This document shows, piece after piece, positions 17,317 to 25,903 of a stretch of DNA of 64,000 nt. This DNA comes from JBBQYD01 sp942493075 (lineage in GTDB: Bacteria; Verrucomicrobiota; Verrucomicrobiia; Limisphaerales; UBA8199): positions 2,728,001-2,792,000 of the forward strand of contig OW818681.1 of NCBI GenBank assembly GCA_942493075.1. The letters are read 5' to 3'. Below the pieces are notes generated by a model. It searched no databases and had not been told where the DNA came from. It was given only the letters and a program-made list of their open reading frames with translations. How positions within the stretch are numbered: position 1 is the first letter of the stretch; each line of letters starts with the position of its first letter. Made by a program: the position numbers and the translations under genes.

Positions 17317-17559
17317 TCATGTTTGGTCCCCGGGTTTGCTAATCGCGTGCAGCTCTTTAAGAAAGGTCTTCCTCGCAAGTCGCTCGAGGTAAGTTTTCGA
17401 GTCCGTCTGGTAGGCTTCCAAACAGAGCGGACAGCAGATTGGCAGTTTGCATCCCTTTTGGTGCAAAGTTGCCAAAACCTCGCCAGGTCGGATGGATTTC
17501 CCGCATACAACGCACACCTCACCCTCACACCGGTTGTCTATCATTTCTTCAACACTCAT
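17317..17559 (-). CDS. Small TRASH/YHS-like Cys protein
   Basis: About 80 residues from the ATG at 17559. The core is CVVCGKSIRPGEVLATLH, KLPICCPLCLEAYQTD, then YLERLARKTFLKEL. The pair of CxxC sites followed by a CCPLCLE motif looks like a small treble-clef metal-binding unit. A close paralogue lies at 31140-31391, after cusA. No signal peptide is present, so it is probably cytosolic. It could bind Cu(I) or act as a metal chaperone or sensor; none of this is shown by the sequence. Confidence 0.75.
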   Translation of the reverse strand: MSVEEMIDNRCEGEVCVVCGKSIRPGEVLATLHQKGCKLPICCPLCLEAYQTDSKTYLERLARKTFLKELHAISKPGDQT

Positions 17560-18147
17560 ATCGCATTCTCCTGTTCGATTTGGATTCGGACGCGAAGTTG
17601 GCGGCCAAGCGGGCTCCCACCACTTCTCCATGCCTGAAACCTGAGCAGATCGATTCAGAAATTTGGTTAGGACGGGTCATTGACGTCCTGAATTCCTCGA
17701 TTTTCGAAGAGCAAAGCAGAATCGGTACTTCCGGGGAGGAAGGATGACCAGTGATTCGCACCTCCCGGGCCGTGGAGTTCCTAAACTGCAGCCGGACGAT
17801 GGTCCGCAGCGCGGCGATTTCTTGGCCTATTCCGCTCACTTTGCTGTGCCGTCCAATGTGGCAGATTGGCACGGTAAACAAGGAAGCCCACCAGGAGCTT
17901 TCAGGAATGTTCAGACGCTTAATCGCATTCATCCTAATCCTTATTACGTCAGGGCCAACGACTTCCCTCAGCTTGTGCTCTGCGGGATGGAGGCAGGCCG
18001 CGCACCCAAGGGAAGGTCGGCCACCATTCCGCTCTCCCACCATAGGATTCAGTGAACCCGGACTAGTACCCGAACCCCGCGAATTCATTTTTAAAAAATC
18101 TACGGTGTGCTGACTTTTTGAGAACACGTGCGCGGGATTAGTTTCCA
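17560..18147. other. Region without a convincing gene
   Basis: About 590 bp between two minus-strand genes. Long overlapping frames are present on both strands but show no family motif and overlap the cytochrome gene. The only suggestive item is a plus-strand ATG at about 17906 preceded by AGGAG. It opens a 68-residue frame starting MFRRLIAFILILIT, which looks like a signal peptide but is followed by unremarkable sequence. I see no terminator. Confidence 0.4.
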
Positions 18148-18969
18148 TCAATGATGCTTGTAAAAACCAACGCCTTTGATGTCGTTCCATGAGGTTGTTT
18201 GATGGCAGAGGAAGCATTGATTCACCTCGGCCTGTTCGACTCCGGCGGTCGTCATTGAAATCATTTGGAAGTGCATCATGTAATGGCTCGGCGGGGCTTG
18301 GTGGCATTGGGCGCAATCCAGAGAAGTGGGCGAGGGATGGCTGAATTGCGGGATGGTCCACGAAACGGAGCCGTGACATTCCGCGCAATCCTGGCCGAAC
18401 AATCCGAGGTGCCGGTCCTTGCTTCCGTGGCAGGCGACGCAATTCAGAACCATCTCCTGGGGCGTAAGGTCGGCGCGCCCCCGCCCGGACGGTGCATTGC
18501 CGTCTTGCTGACTGATCCAGCGCAAGAAGTGTGAGGAGGCCAAGCGGTCTTCTGTCTCAGGATCAGGATTGCTGTTGAGTTGTCGCAGGCCGACACGCGC
18601 TAACGCCGCATGATCCATCAAAGTGGGTTTCTCGTGAAGACCGCGATGTTCGCGGTGGCACTCGCGGCAACTGCTCACGTTGGCGTGAAAGGCCGTCGGC
18701 TGGCGTTGCAAGAGCGCCGCATTGTTCGCGTGGCAGACGATGCAGTTGGCCGCCTCGACTCCTTTGACGGACGTGTGGCAGGCCGCGCAGTTGTGTTCCA
18801 GAAACTTGTGGCCTTGGGAGAGCGCACCGGGGCTGGCCATCCGTTGCCAGGCCGTTTTGTTAAGTACCCCGGCGCGCTCGCCTCCGGGATGAGATTGCAG
18901 AAAGTAAAACGCTGCAAACAACGCCCCGAACAGCGCCAGCGCGATAAATGAAGCTCGCCACAGTTTCAT
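18148..18969 (-). CDS. Seven-haem cytochrome c
   Basis: A 273-residue exported protein. An uncleaved anchor or signal (about 7-24) is followed by seven CxxCH haem-binding motifs, at about residues 61, 76, 101, 177, 195, 219 and 252, with additional His available as distal ligands. The layout is that of periplasmic multihaem c-type cytochromes of the c3/c7-like group. It overlaps the b-type membrane protein by 4 bp (ATGA) and is the last gene of the 18-28 kb run. It probably takes electrons from the b-type protein and passes them to a periplasmic or outer-surface acceptor, which is unknown. Confidence 0.92.
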   Translation of the reverse strand: MKLWRASFIALALFGALFAAFYFLQSHPGGERAGVLNKTAWQRMASPGALSQGHKFLEHNCAACHTSVKGVEAANCIVCHANNAALLQRQPTAFHANVSSCRECHREHRGLHEKPTLMDHAALARVGLRQLNSNPDPETEDRLASSHFLRWISQQDGNAPSGRGRADLTPQEMVLNCVACHGSKDRHLGLFGQDCAECHGSVSWTIPQFSHPSPTSLDCAQCHQAPPSHYMMHFQMISMTTAGVEQAEVNQCFLCHQTTSWNDIKGVGFYKHH

Positions 18970-19712
18970 AATGACCACCTCAATCCGAAATGGATCCCGG
19001 CCCAGACGTGCAGCCCGAGCAGCACGTAGAGGAGCACGGAGAGAACGATATGCACCTTCAGAGCCCGGCTGAACCAGCGCTTGAATAACTCGTGCGTGCG
19101 GACCGCATACTCCAGGTCCGCCACGGAGTCGGCGATGCGGATAACCTCACCGGCGGGGCCTCCGGCCCTTGAGAGGCCGATACCCAGCGACGCCAACCCG
19201 GCCGCAAGTAGGCGTGACTTTGGAAGAGCTTTCGCTTCGGCCGGGGAGTTCTCGATCACTCCCCATGCACTGTCGAGATCGCCACGGGCCGTCTGGAGCA
19301 GGAGTAATTTGTCTTTAATCTCCTGGTTGACGTAGGTGAGCAGATAGCGAACCGCGAACCCGCTCACGACGACGAGCAGCATCACAGCGGTCAGCGTGAT
19401 TCCCAGCCAGCTCTCGAACTTGTGACCGGTGTGAATGATCGCTAATACAGGGCCGAAGATGCCCGCATAGACGTGAATGGTCAGCGATGTCTGCATCGAA
19501 ACGTGCTTTGTGACCCGTGCGTTGATCGAGGGGATGCGCTTTACGATTGGATACGCGAGGGGAATGAGCATGAGCCCGGCGCCCGCGATCCCGAACACCG
19601 CGCCGATTCCGCTCCCCGCAAAGCTGGGCGAGCGGTGGACGAGGAAACCGAGCCAGCCCAGCAGCAAGACGCTGAGAACGCCGGTGAGGACAACGCCTTC
19701 ACGTTCTTTCAT
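18966..19712 (-). CDS. Dihaem b-type membrane protein
   Basis: 248 residues with about five membrane helices (8-26, 36-56, 76-97, 104-126, 217-242). Helix 3 has His80 and His94 and helix 5 has His221 and His235. Two His pairs each 14 residues apart on two helices is the arrangement that holds two haem b groups across the membrane in cytochrome b and ferric-reductase-type proteins. It lies 2 bp after the flavin/2Fe-2S reductase and overlaps the multihaem cytochrome. A transmembrane electron conduit between them is the simplest reading. Confidence 0.8.
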   Translation of the reverse strand: MKEREGVVLTGVLSVLLLGWLGFLVHRSPSFAGSGIGAVFGIAGAGLMLIPLAYPIVKRIPSINARVTKHVSMQTSLTIHVYAGIFGPVLAIIHTGHKFESWLGITLTAVMLLVVVSGFAVRYLLTYVNQEIKDKLLLLQTARGDLDSAWGVIENSPAEAKALPKSRLLAAGLASLGIGLSRAGGPAGEVIRIADSVADLEYAVRTHELFKRWFSRALKVHIVLSVLLYVLLGLHVWAGIHFGLRWSL

Positions 19713-19714
19713 AA

Positions 19715-20857
19715 TTATGCCTCCACTGTGATGTCGCCCTTCGGCTTGGCCTGGCAGGCGAGAATGATGCCATTGGTTTCGTCGTCCGCATCGAGCGCGT
19801 CCTGCACATCCTGATCCACCTCACCGGAAGTCATTTTCACCTTGCACACGCCGCAGGTGCCCACGCGACAGGAGTTCTCGATTCCAATGCCCAGTTCTTC
19901 GGAGAGTTCGAGGACGGTCTGACCTTCGCGGATTTTCGACGACTTGTTGTTTTTGGAAAAGGTGACCTGCGGTCCAGTGGCAGCGGCAGTTGCTTTGGCT
20001 GTGGTCCCGGCAGGCGTGATGGCCGGCTTGGTCGCACCGAAAAGCTCCATCTTCACCTGGTCTGATGGCACTCCCAGTTCAATGAGCAGCGCCTTGGTCG
20101 CGTCCATCATCGCCGCCGGCCCGCAGATATGGATTCTTCGCGAAACAAGATCGGGAACCGTCTGCGCGAGCAGTTCCTTGGTGATGCGTCCGTGCGGGCC
20201 TTTCCAGTGTGTCCCTTCCGCCTTCGTCATCGTGACGACGACGTGCAGCTTCGGATTGCGTTGCTGAAGCGCGGCGACTTCGTCCGCGAAAATGAAATCA
20301 GCCGGAGTGCGGCAGGTATAAACAAAAAAGATGTCTCCAGGCCAGGAGCGCTCCGTGAGATAGCGGATGATACTCACCATCGGCGTGATTCCCACGCCGG
20401 CGGAAATGAGGACGATGCTCTCCGCATCGGTTCCATCAAACGTGAATTTCCCCACTGGCCCTCCCGCTTCGATCAGGTCTCCGACCTTGAGCAGATCCAC
20501 GACGTGACGGGAGACCGCGCCGCGCGGCTCGCGCTTGACGGTAAGCTCGACGTATTCGCGCTGGGTCGGCGAGGAAGAGATGGAGTAGGAGCGATTCATT
20601 CGTGCACCGCCAATCGAGAACGCGACGTTGAGGAACTGGCCGGGCACGAAGGTGAAAGGCATTGGGCCCTCGCTGGACGAAGGCAGGAGGCGAAACGTTT
20701 TCACGCCCTGCGTTTCCGTGACGATGCTTTCAACGCGGAGCCACCCTCGCCAATTCTCAGTTACAGGCGAGGTCGAGGTCGCATGCGAACCGGTTGGCGG
20801 TGTGGTTTTGGCCTCTGCAGCAGGCGGCTCGACTTTTTGGGAAGTGAGATTGCTCAT
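19715..20857 (-). CDS. FAD/NAD(P)H reductase with C-terminal 2Fe-2S ferredoxin domain
   Basis: A 380-residue protein of the Hcr/phthalate-reductase class. FAD-binding barrel with RSYS (89-92) and GAVSRHV (113-119). NAD(P)-binding domain with AGVGITPM (153-160) and CGPAAM (245-250). Plant-type ferredoxin domain with Cys330, Cys335, Cys338 and Cys368. A Pro/Ala/Thr-rich N-terminal tail of about 35 residues and no signal peptide place it in the cytoplasm. It probably oxidises NAD(P)H and reduces the b-type membrane protein encoded directly after it. The G6P dehydrogenase upstream could supply the NADPH. Confidence 0.92.
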   Translation of the reverse strand: MSNLTSQKVEPPAAEAKTTPPTGSHATSTSPVTENWRGWLRVESIVTETQGVKTFRLLPSSSEGPMPFTFVPGQFLNVAFSIGGARMNRSYSISSSPTQREYVELTVKREPRGAVSRHVVDLLKVGDLIEAGGPVGKFTFDGTDAESIVLISAGVGITPMVSIIRYLTERSWPGDIFFVYTCRTPADFIFADEVAALQQRNPKLHVVVTMTKAEGTHWKGPHGRITKELLAQTVPDLVSRRIHICGPAAMMDATKALLIELGVPSDQVKMELFGATKPAITPAGTTAKATAAATGPQVTFSKNNKSSKIREGQTVLELSEELGIGIENSCRVGTCGVCKVKMTSGEVDQDVQDALDADDETNGIILACQAKPKGDITVEA

Positions 20858-20931
20858 ATTGATATTCCCTCCATCATGTAGCAGCGGGTTGGTCAGCAGC
20901 GGCAGCAGGCTTGCCGCTCGGTTGCGCTTGT

Positions 20932-21780
20932 TCAGTCTTGCGGTTTCCCTCCGGCCAGTGGCAGCGCCGATCCCGGTGGCGGCGATTTCTTGTCGGCTTC
21001 GATACGTCCAAAGAGTGCCCCTGCGCGGCGCATCTTGAAGAAATACATGGCGATCATCACCAACGCGAATGAGACGAGCAGCACCATCGTGAAAAGGTGA
21101 AATGGCGTGACGCCGAGGAGAGTGCGGGGCTCGGCACCCGGGAGCGGCAGGAGATCCATCTCTCGCTTGAACCAGGTGAGCGCCACGTTGCGCGGGGCTT
21201 TGCCTTCGACCAGCGCGCGTTGCGCCGACAGCCCACTCTCGAAACGCGCGAGACCTTCGCGCAGATTCGTAGTGGCCGTTTGCATGGCTGTGTAATTCTG
21301 TTGCTCCGTGGCCTGGAGAAGGTAATCGAGACTTTCGTTCATCATGGCCACGCCCGACTGCATGCGTTCGCCCGCCTGTTGCTCGACTTCGAGGCGCTTG
21401 GCCAGAGGCAAATCCGGCAGGTCCATGAGCGTTGGATAGAAGTCTTTCGGTTTGGGCGCGCCCATGTTCTTCATCATCGCTCCCATGTCACCCATGCCGC
21501 CCATTCCGCCCGCGCCGCCGGGCAGCCCCCCACCTGCTGGCGGCCCCATGACGCCGGGCGCAGAGCTACCGCCGGAGGCGGGCATTGCGCCCATTCCACC
21601 TGCGCTGCCGGGCGTGGCGGCAGGCATCGCGCCGCCCGTCTGACCGGGATGATGGCTCGCGTGCTCATCGGGCGACTGGGCGCGCAAACCGGACGCCCAG
21701 AGCAACCCAGCCAGCAGGCAAAGAACGGCGGAGAAGCGGATGTATCGCCGCCAGTTGAGTAGCTGACATGTTGATTTCAT
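20932..21780 (-). CDS. Exported membrane-anchored protein with Gly/Met-rich segment
   Basis: 282 residues. Signal peptide to about 35 (SGLRAQ), a short His stretch (EHASHHPG), a Gly/Met/Pro-rich region about 45-105 (GGMGGMGDMGAMMKNMG), a helical domain about 110-220, a C-terminal membrane helix (FHLFTMVLLVSFALVMIAMYFF) and a cytosolic tail. It is transcribed just before the reductase, b-type and c-type genes. The Met-rich region could bind copper or silver. The helical domain is not recognised. It may be a scaffold or electron-entry subunit of the chain, which is inference from position. Confidence 0.72.
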   Translation of the reverse strand: MKSTCQLLNWRRYIRFSAVLCLLAGLLWASGLRAQSPDEHASHHPGQTGGAMPAATPGSAGGMGAMPASGGSSAPGVMGPPAGGGLPGGAGGMGGMGDMGAMMKNMGAPKPKDFYPTLMDLPDLPLAKRLEVEQQAGERMQSGVAMMNESLDYLLQATEQQNYTAMQTATTNLREGLARFESGLSAQRALVEGKAPRNVALTWFKREMDLLPLPGAEPRTLLGVTPFHLFTMVLLVSFALVMIAMYFFKMRRAGALFGRIEADKKSPPPGSALPLAGGKPQD

Positions 21781-21838
21781 AATTGCCTTTGGAAATGTCC
21801 GACCCTGCCGGACGACTCAAGAACAGTTTGAGCACTTA

Positions 21839-23296
21839 TCATTTTGATTCTCCCTCTTTGCGGTGGGGTAATAGCCACACCGGGCTGTGACAGCCACAGA
21901 TATCTGCCATGAGTTTCTCGGCCTCGGATGGTCCCCAAGTGCCAGGTTCGTATTCATGCACGGGTGTCACCAACCCCAAGATGGGTTGAACCACCGCCCA
22001 CTCGGCCTCCACGCCGTCTTGACTCGCGAAGAGGGTGACGTCGCCCACCATGGCGTCGCTCAATAGACGCTCGTAGGCGTCCATCTCATCTCCGCGCGGG
22101 TGGCTGACCACTTGGAGTTCGGTCGGATCGCCAATCAATTCCTTGCCCGGGCGCTTCACACGGGCACCGATGGCAATCGTCACATCGGGGCTCAGCCGGA
22201 AGCGCACATAGTTCGCCTGGCCCGGGCATAGTTCGCCCAGTGCGGGCGGTTTGAGCATGACCAGCACCTCCGTCATCGTCGTAGCGAGGCACTTGCCTGC
22301 CCGGATGAAGAAAGGCACGCCATCCCAGCGCGGAGAATCAATGCGAAGCCGCGCGGCAACGAATGTTTCAACCATCGAGTCGCGAGCAACGCCGTCCTCC
22401 TCGCGGTAGCCGCGGAACTGCCCGCGCACGATGTCCTCGGGCTTGAGCGCGCGGATCGTCTTGAACACTTTTACCAGTTCGTCGCGAATCGCCTCATGGT
22501 TCGTTTTGGTCGGCGACTCCATCGCGAGGAATCCCACGACCTGGAGCATGTGGTTCTGAATCACGTCACGAATGGCGCCCGACTCCTCGTAGAAACTGCC
22601 ACGACCCTCGACACCGAACCTCTCGGCCATCGTGATCTGTACGCTCTCGACAAAGTTGCGGTTCCAGAACGGTTCGAGGAAGGTGTTCGCGAAGCGGAAA
22701 ACCAGAAGGTTCTGCACGGATTCCTTGCCGAGGTAATGGTCAATGCGGTAGACGCAGGTCTCGTCGAAGACCGTGTGGAGCGTCGCGCTGAGCGCTTGCG
22801 CGGACGGTAGGTCACGGCCAAACGGTTTCTCGACGATCACACGCGCGCCACGGGCGCAACCCGACTCGCCGAGTCCCTCGACGACCTTCCCGAAAACGCT
22901 CGGGGGAATTGCGAGAAAGTGCAGCGGGTGGGCAGAATCGCCAAGTTCCTTGCGGAGCGCGGCGTGGGTGGCCGGAGCGCCGTAGTCGCCGCTGATGTAG
23001 CGGAGCCGATCCGCAAAGTTCGCGAAGACCGCCTCATCGAAGCCGTCCTGTTTCTCGACGCTCGCGCGTGCGCGTGCTCGGAATTTCTCAATCGTCCAGT
23101 CCGACCTAGCGACTCCGATGACGTGCACCTGGAGATGCCCCCGCCGTTCCATCGCATAGAGAGCGGGGAAAACCTTCTTATAGATGAGGTCGCCAGTGGC
23201 CCCGAAGAAGACGAGGGCGTCGCAGTGAGGAGCAGCGGATTTGTTAGCCGCGGCAAGTTTGTTGTCAGCGGCAGCGGAGGTGGCGGGAAGGTTCAT
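21839..23296 (-). CDS. zwf: Glucose-6-phosphate 1-dehydrogenase
   Basis: 485 residues from the ATG at 23296. GATGDLIYKKVFPAL is the nucleotide-binding motif. RIDHYLGKE (the active-site Lys/His region), then FANTFLEPFWNRNFV and RWDGVPFFIRAGKCL are all conserved. It oxidises glucose 6-phosphate and makes NADPH, the entry to the pentose-phosphate pathway. It overlaps a truncated gnd by 4 bp and lies beside a glucan phosphorylase, so carbon from stored glucan can feed it (through a phosphoglucomutase not seen here). The next genes form the electron chain. Confidence 0.96.
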   Translation of the reverse strand: MNLPATSAAADNKLAAANKSAAPHCDALVFFGATGDLIYKKVFPALYAMERRGHLQVHVIGVARSDWTIEKFRARARASVEKQDGFDEAVFANFADRLRYISGDYGAPATHAALRKELGDSAHPLHFLAIPPSVFGKVVEGLGESGCARGARVIVEKPFGRDLPSAQALSATLHTVFDETCVYRIDHYLGKESVQNLLVFRFANTFLEPFWNRNFVESVQITMAERFGVEGRGSFYEESGAIRDVIQNHMLQVVGFLAMESPTKTNHEAIRDELVKVFKTIRALKPEDIVRGQFRGYREEDGVARDSMVETFVAARLRIDSPRWDGVPFFIRAGKCLATTMTEVLVMLKPPALGELCPGQANYVRFRLSPDVTIAIGARVKRPGKELIGDPTELQVVSHPRGDEMDAYERLLSDAMVGDVTLFASQDGVEAEWAVVQPILGLVTPVHEYEPGTWGPSEAEKLMADICGCHSPVWLLPHRKEGESK

Positions 23297-23511
23297 ACGT
23301 GGTTCCTCATTTCCCGGGTTTCTCGAGATGGCAGCCGAACCCATAGCGGGGGCGCACCGACGGCCTTCTCCTTAACTAGGTCCTTCACCTTCTGCGGCGA
23401 CCGGTTGAGGACGACGCACTGAACGCCGCCCTTGATCAGACGTCGCACCATGTTGGAGCCCATCCGGCCCAGTCCAACCATCCCGAGTTGCCTTGTTGTT
23501 TTGTTTTTCAT
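23293..23511 (-). pseudogene. gnd: N-terminal remnant of 6-phosphogluconate dehydrogenase
   Basis: A 72-residue frame. Residues 7-50 are the start of a 6PGDH-type Rossmann domain (QLGMVGLGRMGSNMVRRLIKGG, NRSPQKVKDL). Similarity ends at about VGA, and the remaining 20 residues look unrelated. About 250-400 residues of the enzyme are missing, so it cannot be active. The stop overlaps the zwf start (ATGA), so the fragment may survive as a translational coupler for zwf. A deletion that joined the start of gnd to the zwf leader is the likely origin. Confidence 0.75.
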
Positions 23512-23573
23512 GCGAGTTTGCCCCGAGCGGCACCATTTCCTGCTTCGGTCGTCCAGGCTTGTTTGCGCGGATT

Positions 23574-25283
23574 TCATTCGAAATAGGCTTTCGTGACATA
23601 CTCCTGCACCATGCGCTGCGTATTAAAGTGCGAGGCGTTCAACGCGATGGCTTGGCGCATGATGCCGAGCCAATCGTTCCGTTGCTGGTAGAACGCCGGC
23701 ATGACAACTTGCCCGAGCTTTTGGTAAAGGGACTGAGCATCCTGGAGTGTGCGGTTTTTTACATCGTTGCTTTGCGTTACGCCGTCGATGGCCCAGCCGG
23801 TGACGCCTTCGATGCAGCCCTCAATCCACCAACCGTCGAGCACGCTGAGGCTGGGCACGCCGTTCAACGCGGCTTTCATTCCGCTGGTGCCACTGGCCTC
23901 CATCGGCGGCAGCGGGGTGTTGAGCCACACGTCCACGCCGGAGGTGAGGAGGCATCCCAGTTCCCAATCGTAGTTTTCCAGGTAAACGAGGCGCACGTCC
24001 GGGCCGAGCGAGTCGCGCGCGTTAAGGATTTGCTGGATGGCTCTCTTTCCCTCCTCGTCCTTTGGATGAGCTTTGCCGCCGTAGATGATCTGCAAGCGGC
24101 CCGCGCCCGCCGCGATCTCTCTCAGTCTTGACGGCTCGGTGAGGAGAAGCTCGGCACGTTTGTAAGTAGCGGCTCGACGGGCAAAGCCGATAGTGAATGT
24201 CTCAAGGTCAAAGTCCGCGTTTGCCCTGCAATTGACTTCCTCGATGGCTCGCTTCTTGGCGGCCTGATGCGCCTGCCACACCTCTTGTTTTGGTATGCTG
24301 AGGACGGCCCGCAGGCTGGCGTTGTCCTCCCGCCAGCCGGGGACATGGCGGTCGAACAGCCCTGCGAACGACGGTGATGCCCATGAGCCCAGATGCACGC
24401 CGTTGGTGATGTGATCAATTTGGTAATGGTGGAAAGCATCCTTTGGTAGAAGCAAAAGTTGCGATACCTCGCCGTGCTTCTTGGCGACGCCGTTGACGTA
24501 GTGGCTCAGGTTAAGCGCGAGGTAGGTCATGTTCAATTCGCCCGCGCAACAGAAGACTTCGTGCATGTCGAAGATGTCGTCGCGCCCAAGGACGCGCCGC
24601 ACATGGTCGAGTGGAAATCTGTCATGTCCGGCCGGCACGGGAGTATGCGTGGTGAAAACGCACTGACGCTGGATCGCTTGCACGTCTTCGTGGTTAAACC
24701 GGTCACGGTGGAACCAACGGGCGCGTTCGTCCAGCAACTCCAATCCGAGCAGGGCGGCGTGGCCCTCGTTCATGTGGAAGCGATTCACGTCGTGGTAGCC
24801 AAGCGCACGGAGCATCCGCACTCCGCCGATGCCGAGGATGACTTCCTGACAGAGTCGGTAGTGAGAATCGCCGCCATATAGTTGATCGGTGAGCGCGCGG
24901 TCCCACTCGGAATTTTCCGGCAGCTCAGCGTCAAGGAGGAGCACTGGCACCTCGTGCCCGGTGATGCCCTTGATCATGTGCTGCCATGACCGTAGGTGAA
25001 TAGTCCGGTTTTCGATTTTAACCTGAACCCGCGGCGGGAGCTCGCGACAGTGCTGCCGCACATCCCAGTCCGCATGTAGCTCGCTCTGCCACCCATTAGC
25101 ATCGAGCCTTTGAGTGAAATACCCACGTCGATACAGCAGCGTCACCCCGACCATTGGCAGCTTGAGGTCGGCGGCGGAACGAATCGTGTCCCCCGCGAGC
25201 ACGCCCAAGCCGCCGCTGTAGGTCGGCATTCCGGGCTCCAGGGCAATTTCCATCGAGAAATAGGCTATGAAATCGTTGGGCAT
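23574..25283 (-). CDS. glgP: Alpha-glucan (glycogen) phosphorylase, short form
   Basis: 569 residues from the ATG at 25283 (MPNDFIAYFSMEIAL). Family GT35 motifs: FSMEIALEPGMPTYSGGLGVLAGD, NEGHAALL, TTHTPVPAGHDRFP and the pyridoxal-phosphate Lys region SGTSGMKAALNGV. Shorter than the classical 800-residue enzymes but typical of the bacterial short alpha-glucan phosphorylases. It releases glucose 1-phosphate from glycogen-like polymer. It lies between a CBM48-like protein and gnd/zwf on the same strand. Confidence 0.93.
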   Translation of the reverse strand: MPNDFIAYFSMEIALEPGMPTYSGGLGVLAGDTIRSAADLKLPMVGVTLLYRRGYFTQRLDANGWQSELHADWDVRQHCRELPPRVQVKIENRTIHLRSWQHMIKGITGHEVPVLLLDAELPENSEWDRALTDQLYGGDSHYRLCQEVILGIGGVRMLRALGYHDVNRFHMNEGHAALLGLELLDERARWFHRDRFNHEDVQAIQRQCVFTTHTPVPAGHDRFPLDHVRRVLGRDDIFDMHEVFCCAGELNMTYLALNLSHYVNGVAKKHGEVSQLLLLPKDAFHHYQIDHITNGVHLGSWASPSFAGLFDRHVPGWREDNASLRAVLSIPKQEVWQAHQAAKKRAIEEVNCRANADFDLETFTIGFARRAATYKRAELLLTEPSRLREIAAGAGRLQIIYGGKAHPKDEEGKRAIQQILNARDSLGPDVRLVYLENYDWELGCLLTSGVDVWLNTPLPPMEASGTSGMKAALNGVPSLSVLDGWWIEGCIEGVTGWAIDGVTQSNDVKNRTLQDAQSLYQKLGQVVMPAFYQQRNDWLGIMRQAIALNASHFNTQRMVQEYVTKAYFE

Positions 25284-25545
25284 TTTCAGTTCTCCAAAGT
25301 TTGCGGACAGCACTCATGAACCCGGCGTTTCCGAAGTTGTTCGGGTGTGGCTGCCAATGCAGCCGTCCTTTCCCCTTTATCTCGAGCTTGCCGATCTGAT
25401 CCAGACTCGGCAAAACCGCCGTGCCAAGAACGTCGGCGCCGAGTTCGAACTCCAATGCGAGCGCGAGATACCGCGCGAGAATAAGCCGGGGTCGTAGTGC
25501 GGTGCTGACGTGCCGGCACAGAGGTTTCGTTTCGGCGGCGTCCAT
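25096..25545 (-). CDS. Possible coupled gene overlapping glgP; unknown
   Basis: An ATG at 25545 lies two bases after the stop of the CBM48-like gene and opens a 149-residue frame. The first 90 residues (MDAAETKPLC ... LEIKGKGRLHWQP) have codon use like a real gene and fill the otherwise empty gap before glgP. The last 60 residues lie on top of the glgP start in another frame and look like noise. It may be a short gene, or a truncated or frameshifted one. No family is recognised. Confidence 0.35.
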   Translation of the reverse strand: MDAAETKPLCRHVSTALRPRLILARYLALALEFELGADVLGTAVLPSLDQIGKLEIKGKGRLHWQPHPNNFGNAGFMSAVRKLWRTENAQRFHSLFLDGNCPGARNADLQRRLGRARGGHDSFRRRPQAANGRGDAAVSTWVFHSKARC

Positions 25546-25547
25546 GC

Positions 25548-25865
25548 TCAACTCACTTCCAGCACGCGGTTCATCGTGCCGAACTCGTTGGCGCAGCACT
25601 TCGAGCAGCCGTGGTATTCGTGCTCGCAGCCTGGCTCGCAGCACCATTGCCCATCCACGATGAACTTGAATTCATGATGGCCGGGCGGAAGTTTCAGCGA
25701 ACCTCGCCAGTTTCCCGCCTCATCCCGCACAAGAGACATGGCGTCGGGCTTCCATTCGTTAAACGTACCCGCCACAAAGACGTGTTGCGCTTCAGGCGCG
25801 TGACACTTGAACTCCACAGACTGGATCTTTGCCGCCTTTGCTTTCAGGTGCTTTGTTGCAATCAT
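25548..25865 (-). CDS. Stand-alone CBM48/AMPK-glycogen-binding-like protein with Cys cluster
   Basis: A 105-residue protein consisting of one isoamylase-N/AMPK-type domain: VFVAGTFNEWKPDAMSLV, GNWRGSLKLPPGHHEFKFIVDG. Where the domain usually ends it carries an insertion with six Cys and a His (Cys75, 76, 80, 87, 90, 91). The insertion suggests a bound metal, unusual in this carbohydrate-binding fold. It precedes glgP, so it may help bring the enzyme to glucan. Two more single-domain relatives lie at 48358-48828 and 49065-49391, without the Cys cluster. Confidence 0.85.
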   Translation of the reverse strand: MIATKHLKAKAAKIQSVEFKCHAPEAQHVFVAGTFNEWKPDAMSLVRDEAGNWRGSLKLPPGHHEFKFIVDGQWCCEPGCEHEYHGCSKCCANEFGTMNRVLEVS

Positions 25866-25903
25866 GATTTTCCTTTCCTCAATTGCTGTTGTTCGATGCT
25901 CGT

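Noticed and set aside
17549..18442. A 297-codon minus-strand open frame between the small Cys protein and the cytochrome gene
   Set aside because: It overlaps the clear seven-haem cytochrome gene for almost 300 bp in another frame, has no domain, and its composition is that of a shadow frame.
21452..21643. Short Pro/Ala/Met plus-strand frame
   Set aside because: Shadow of the Gly/Met-rich segment of the 20932-21780 protein.
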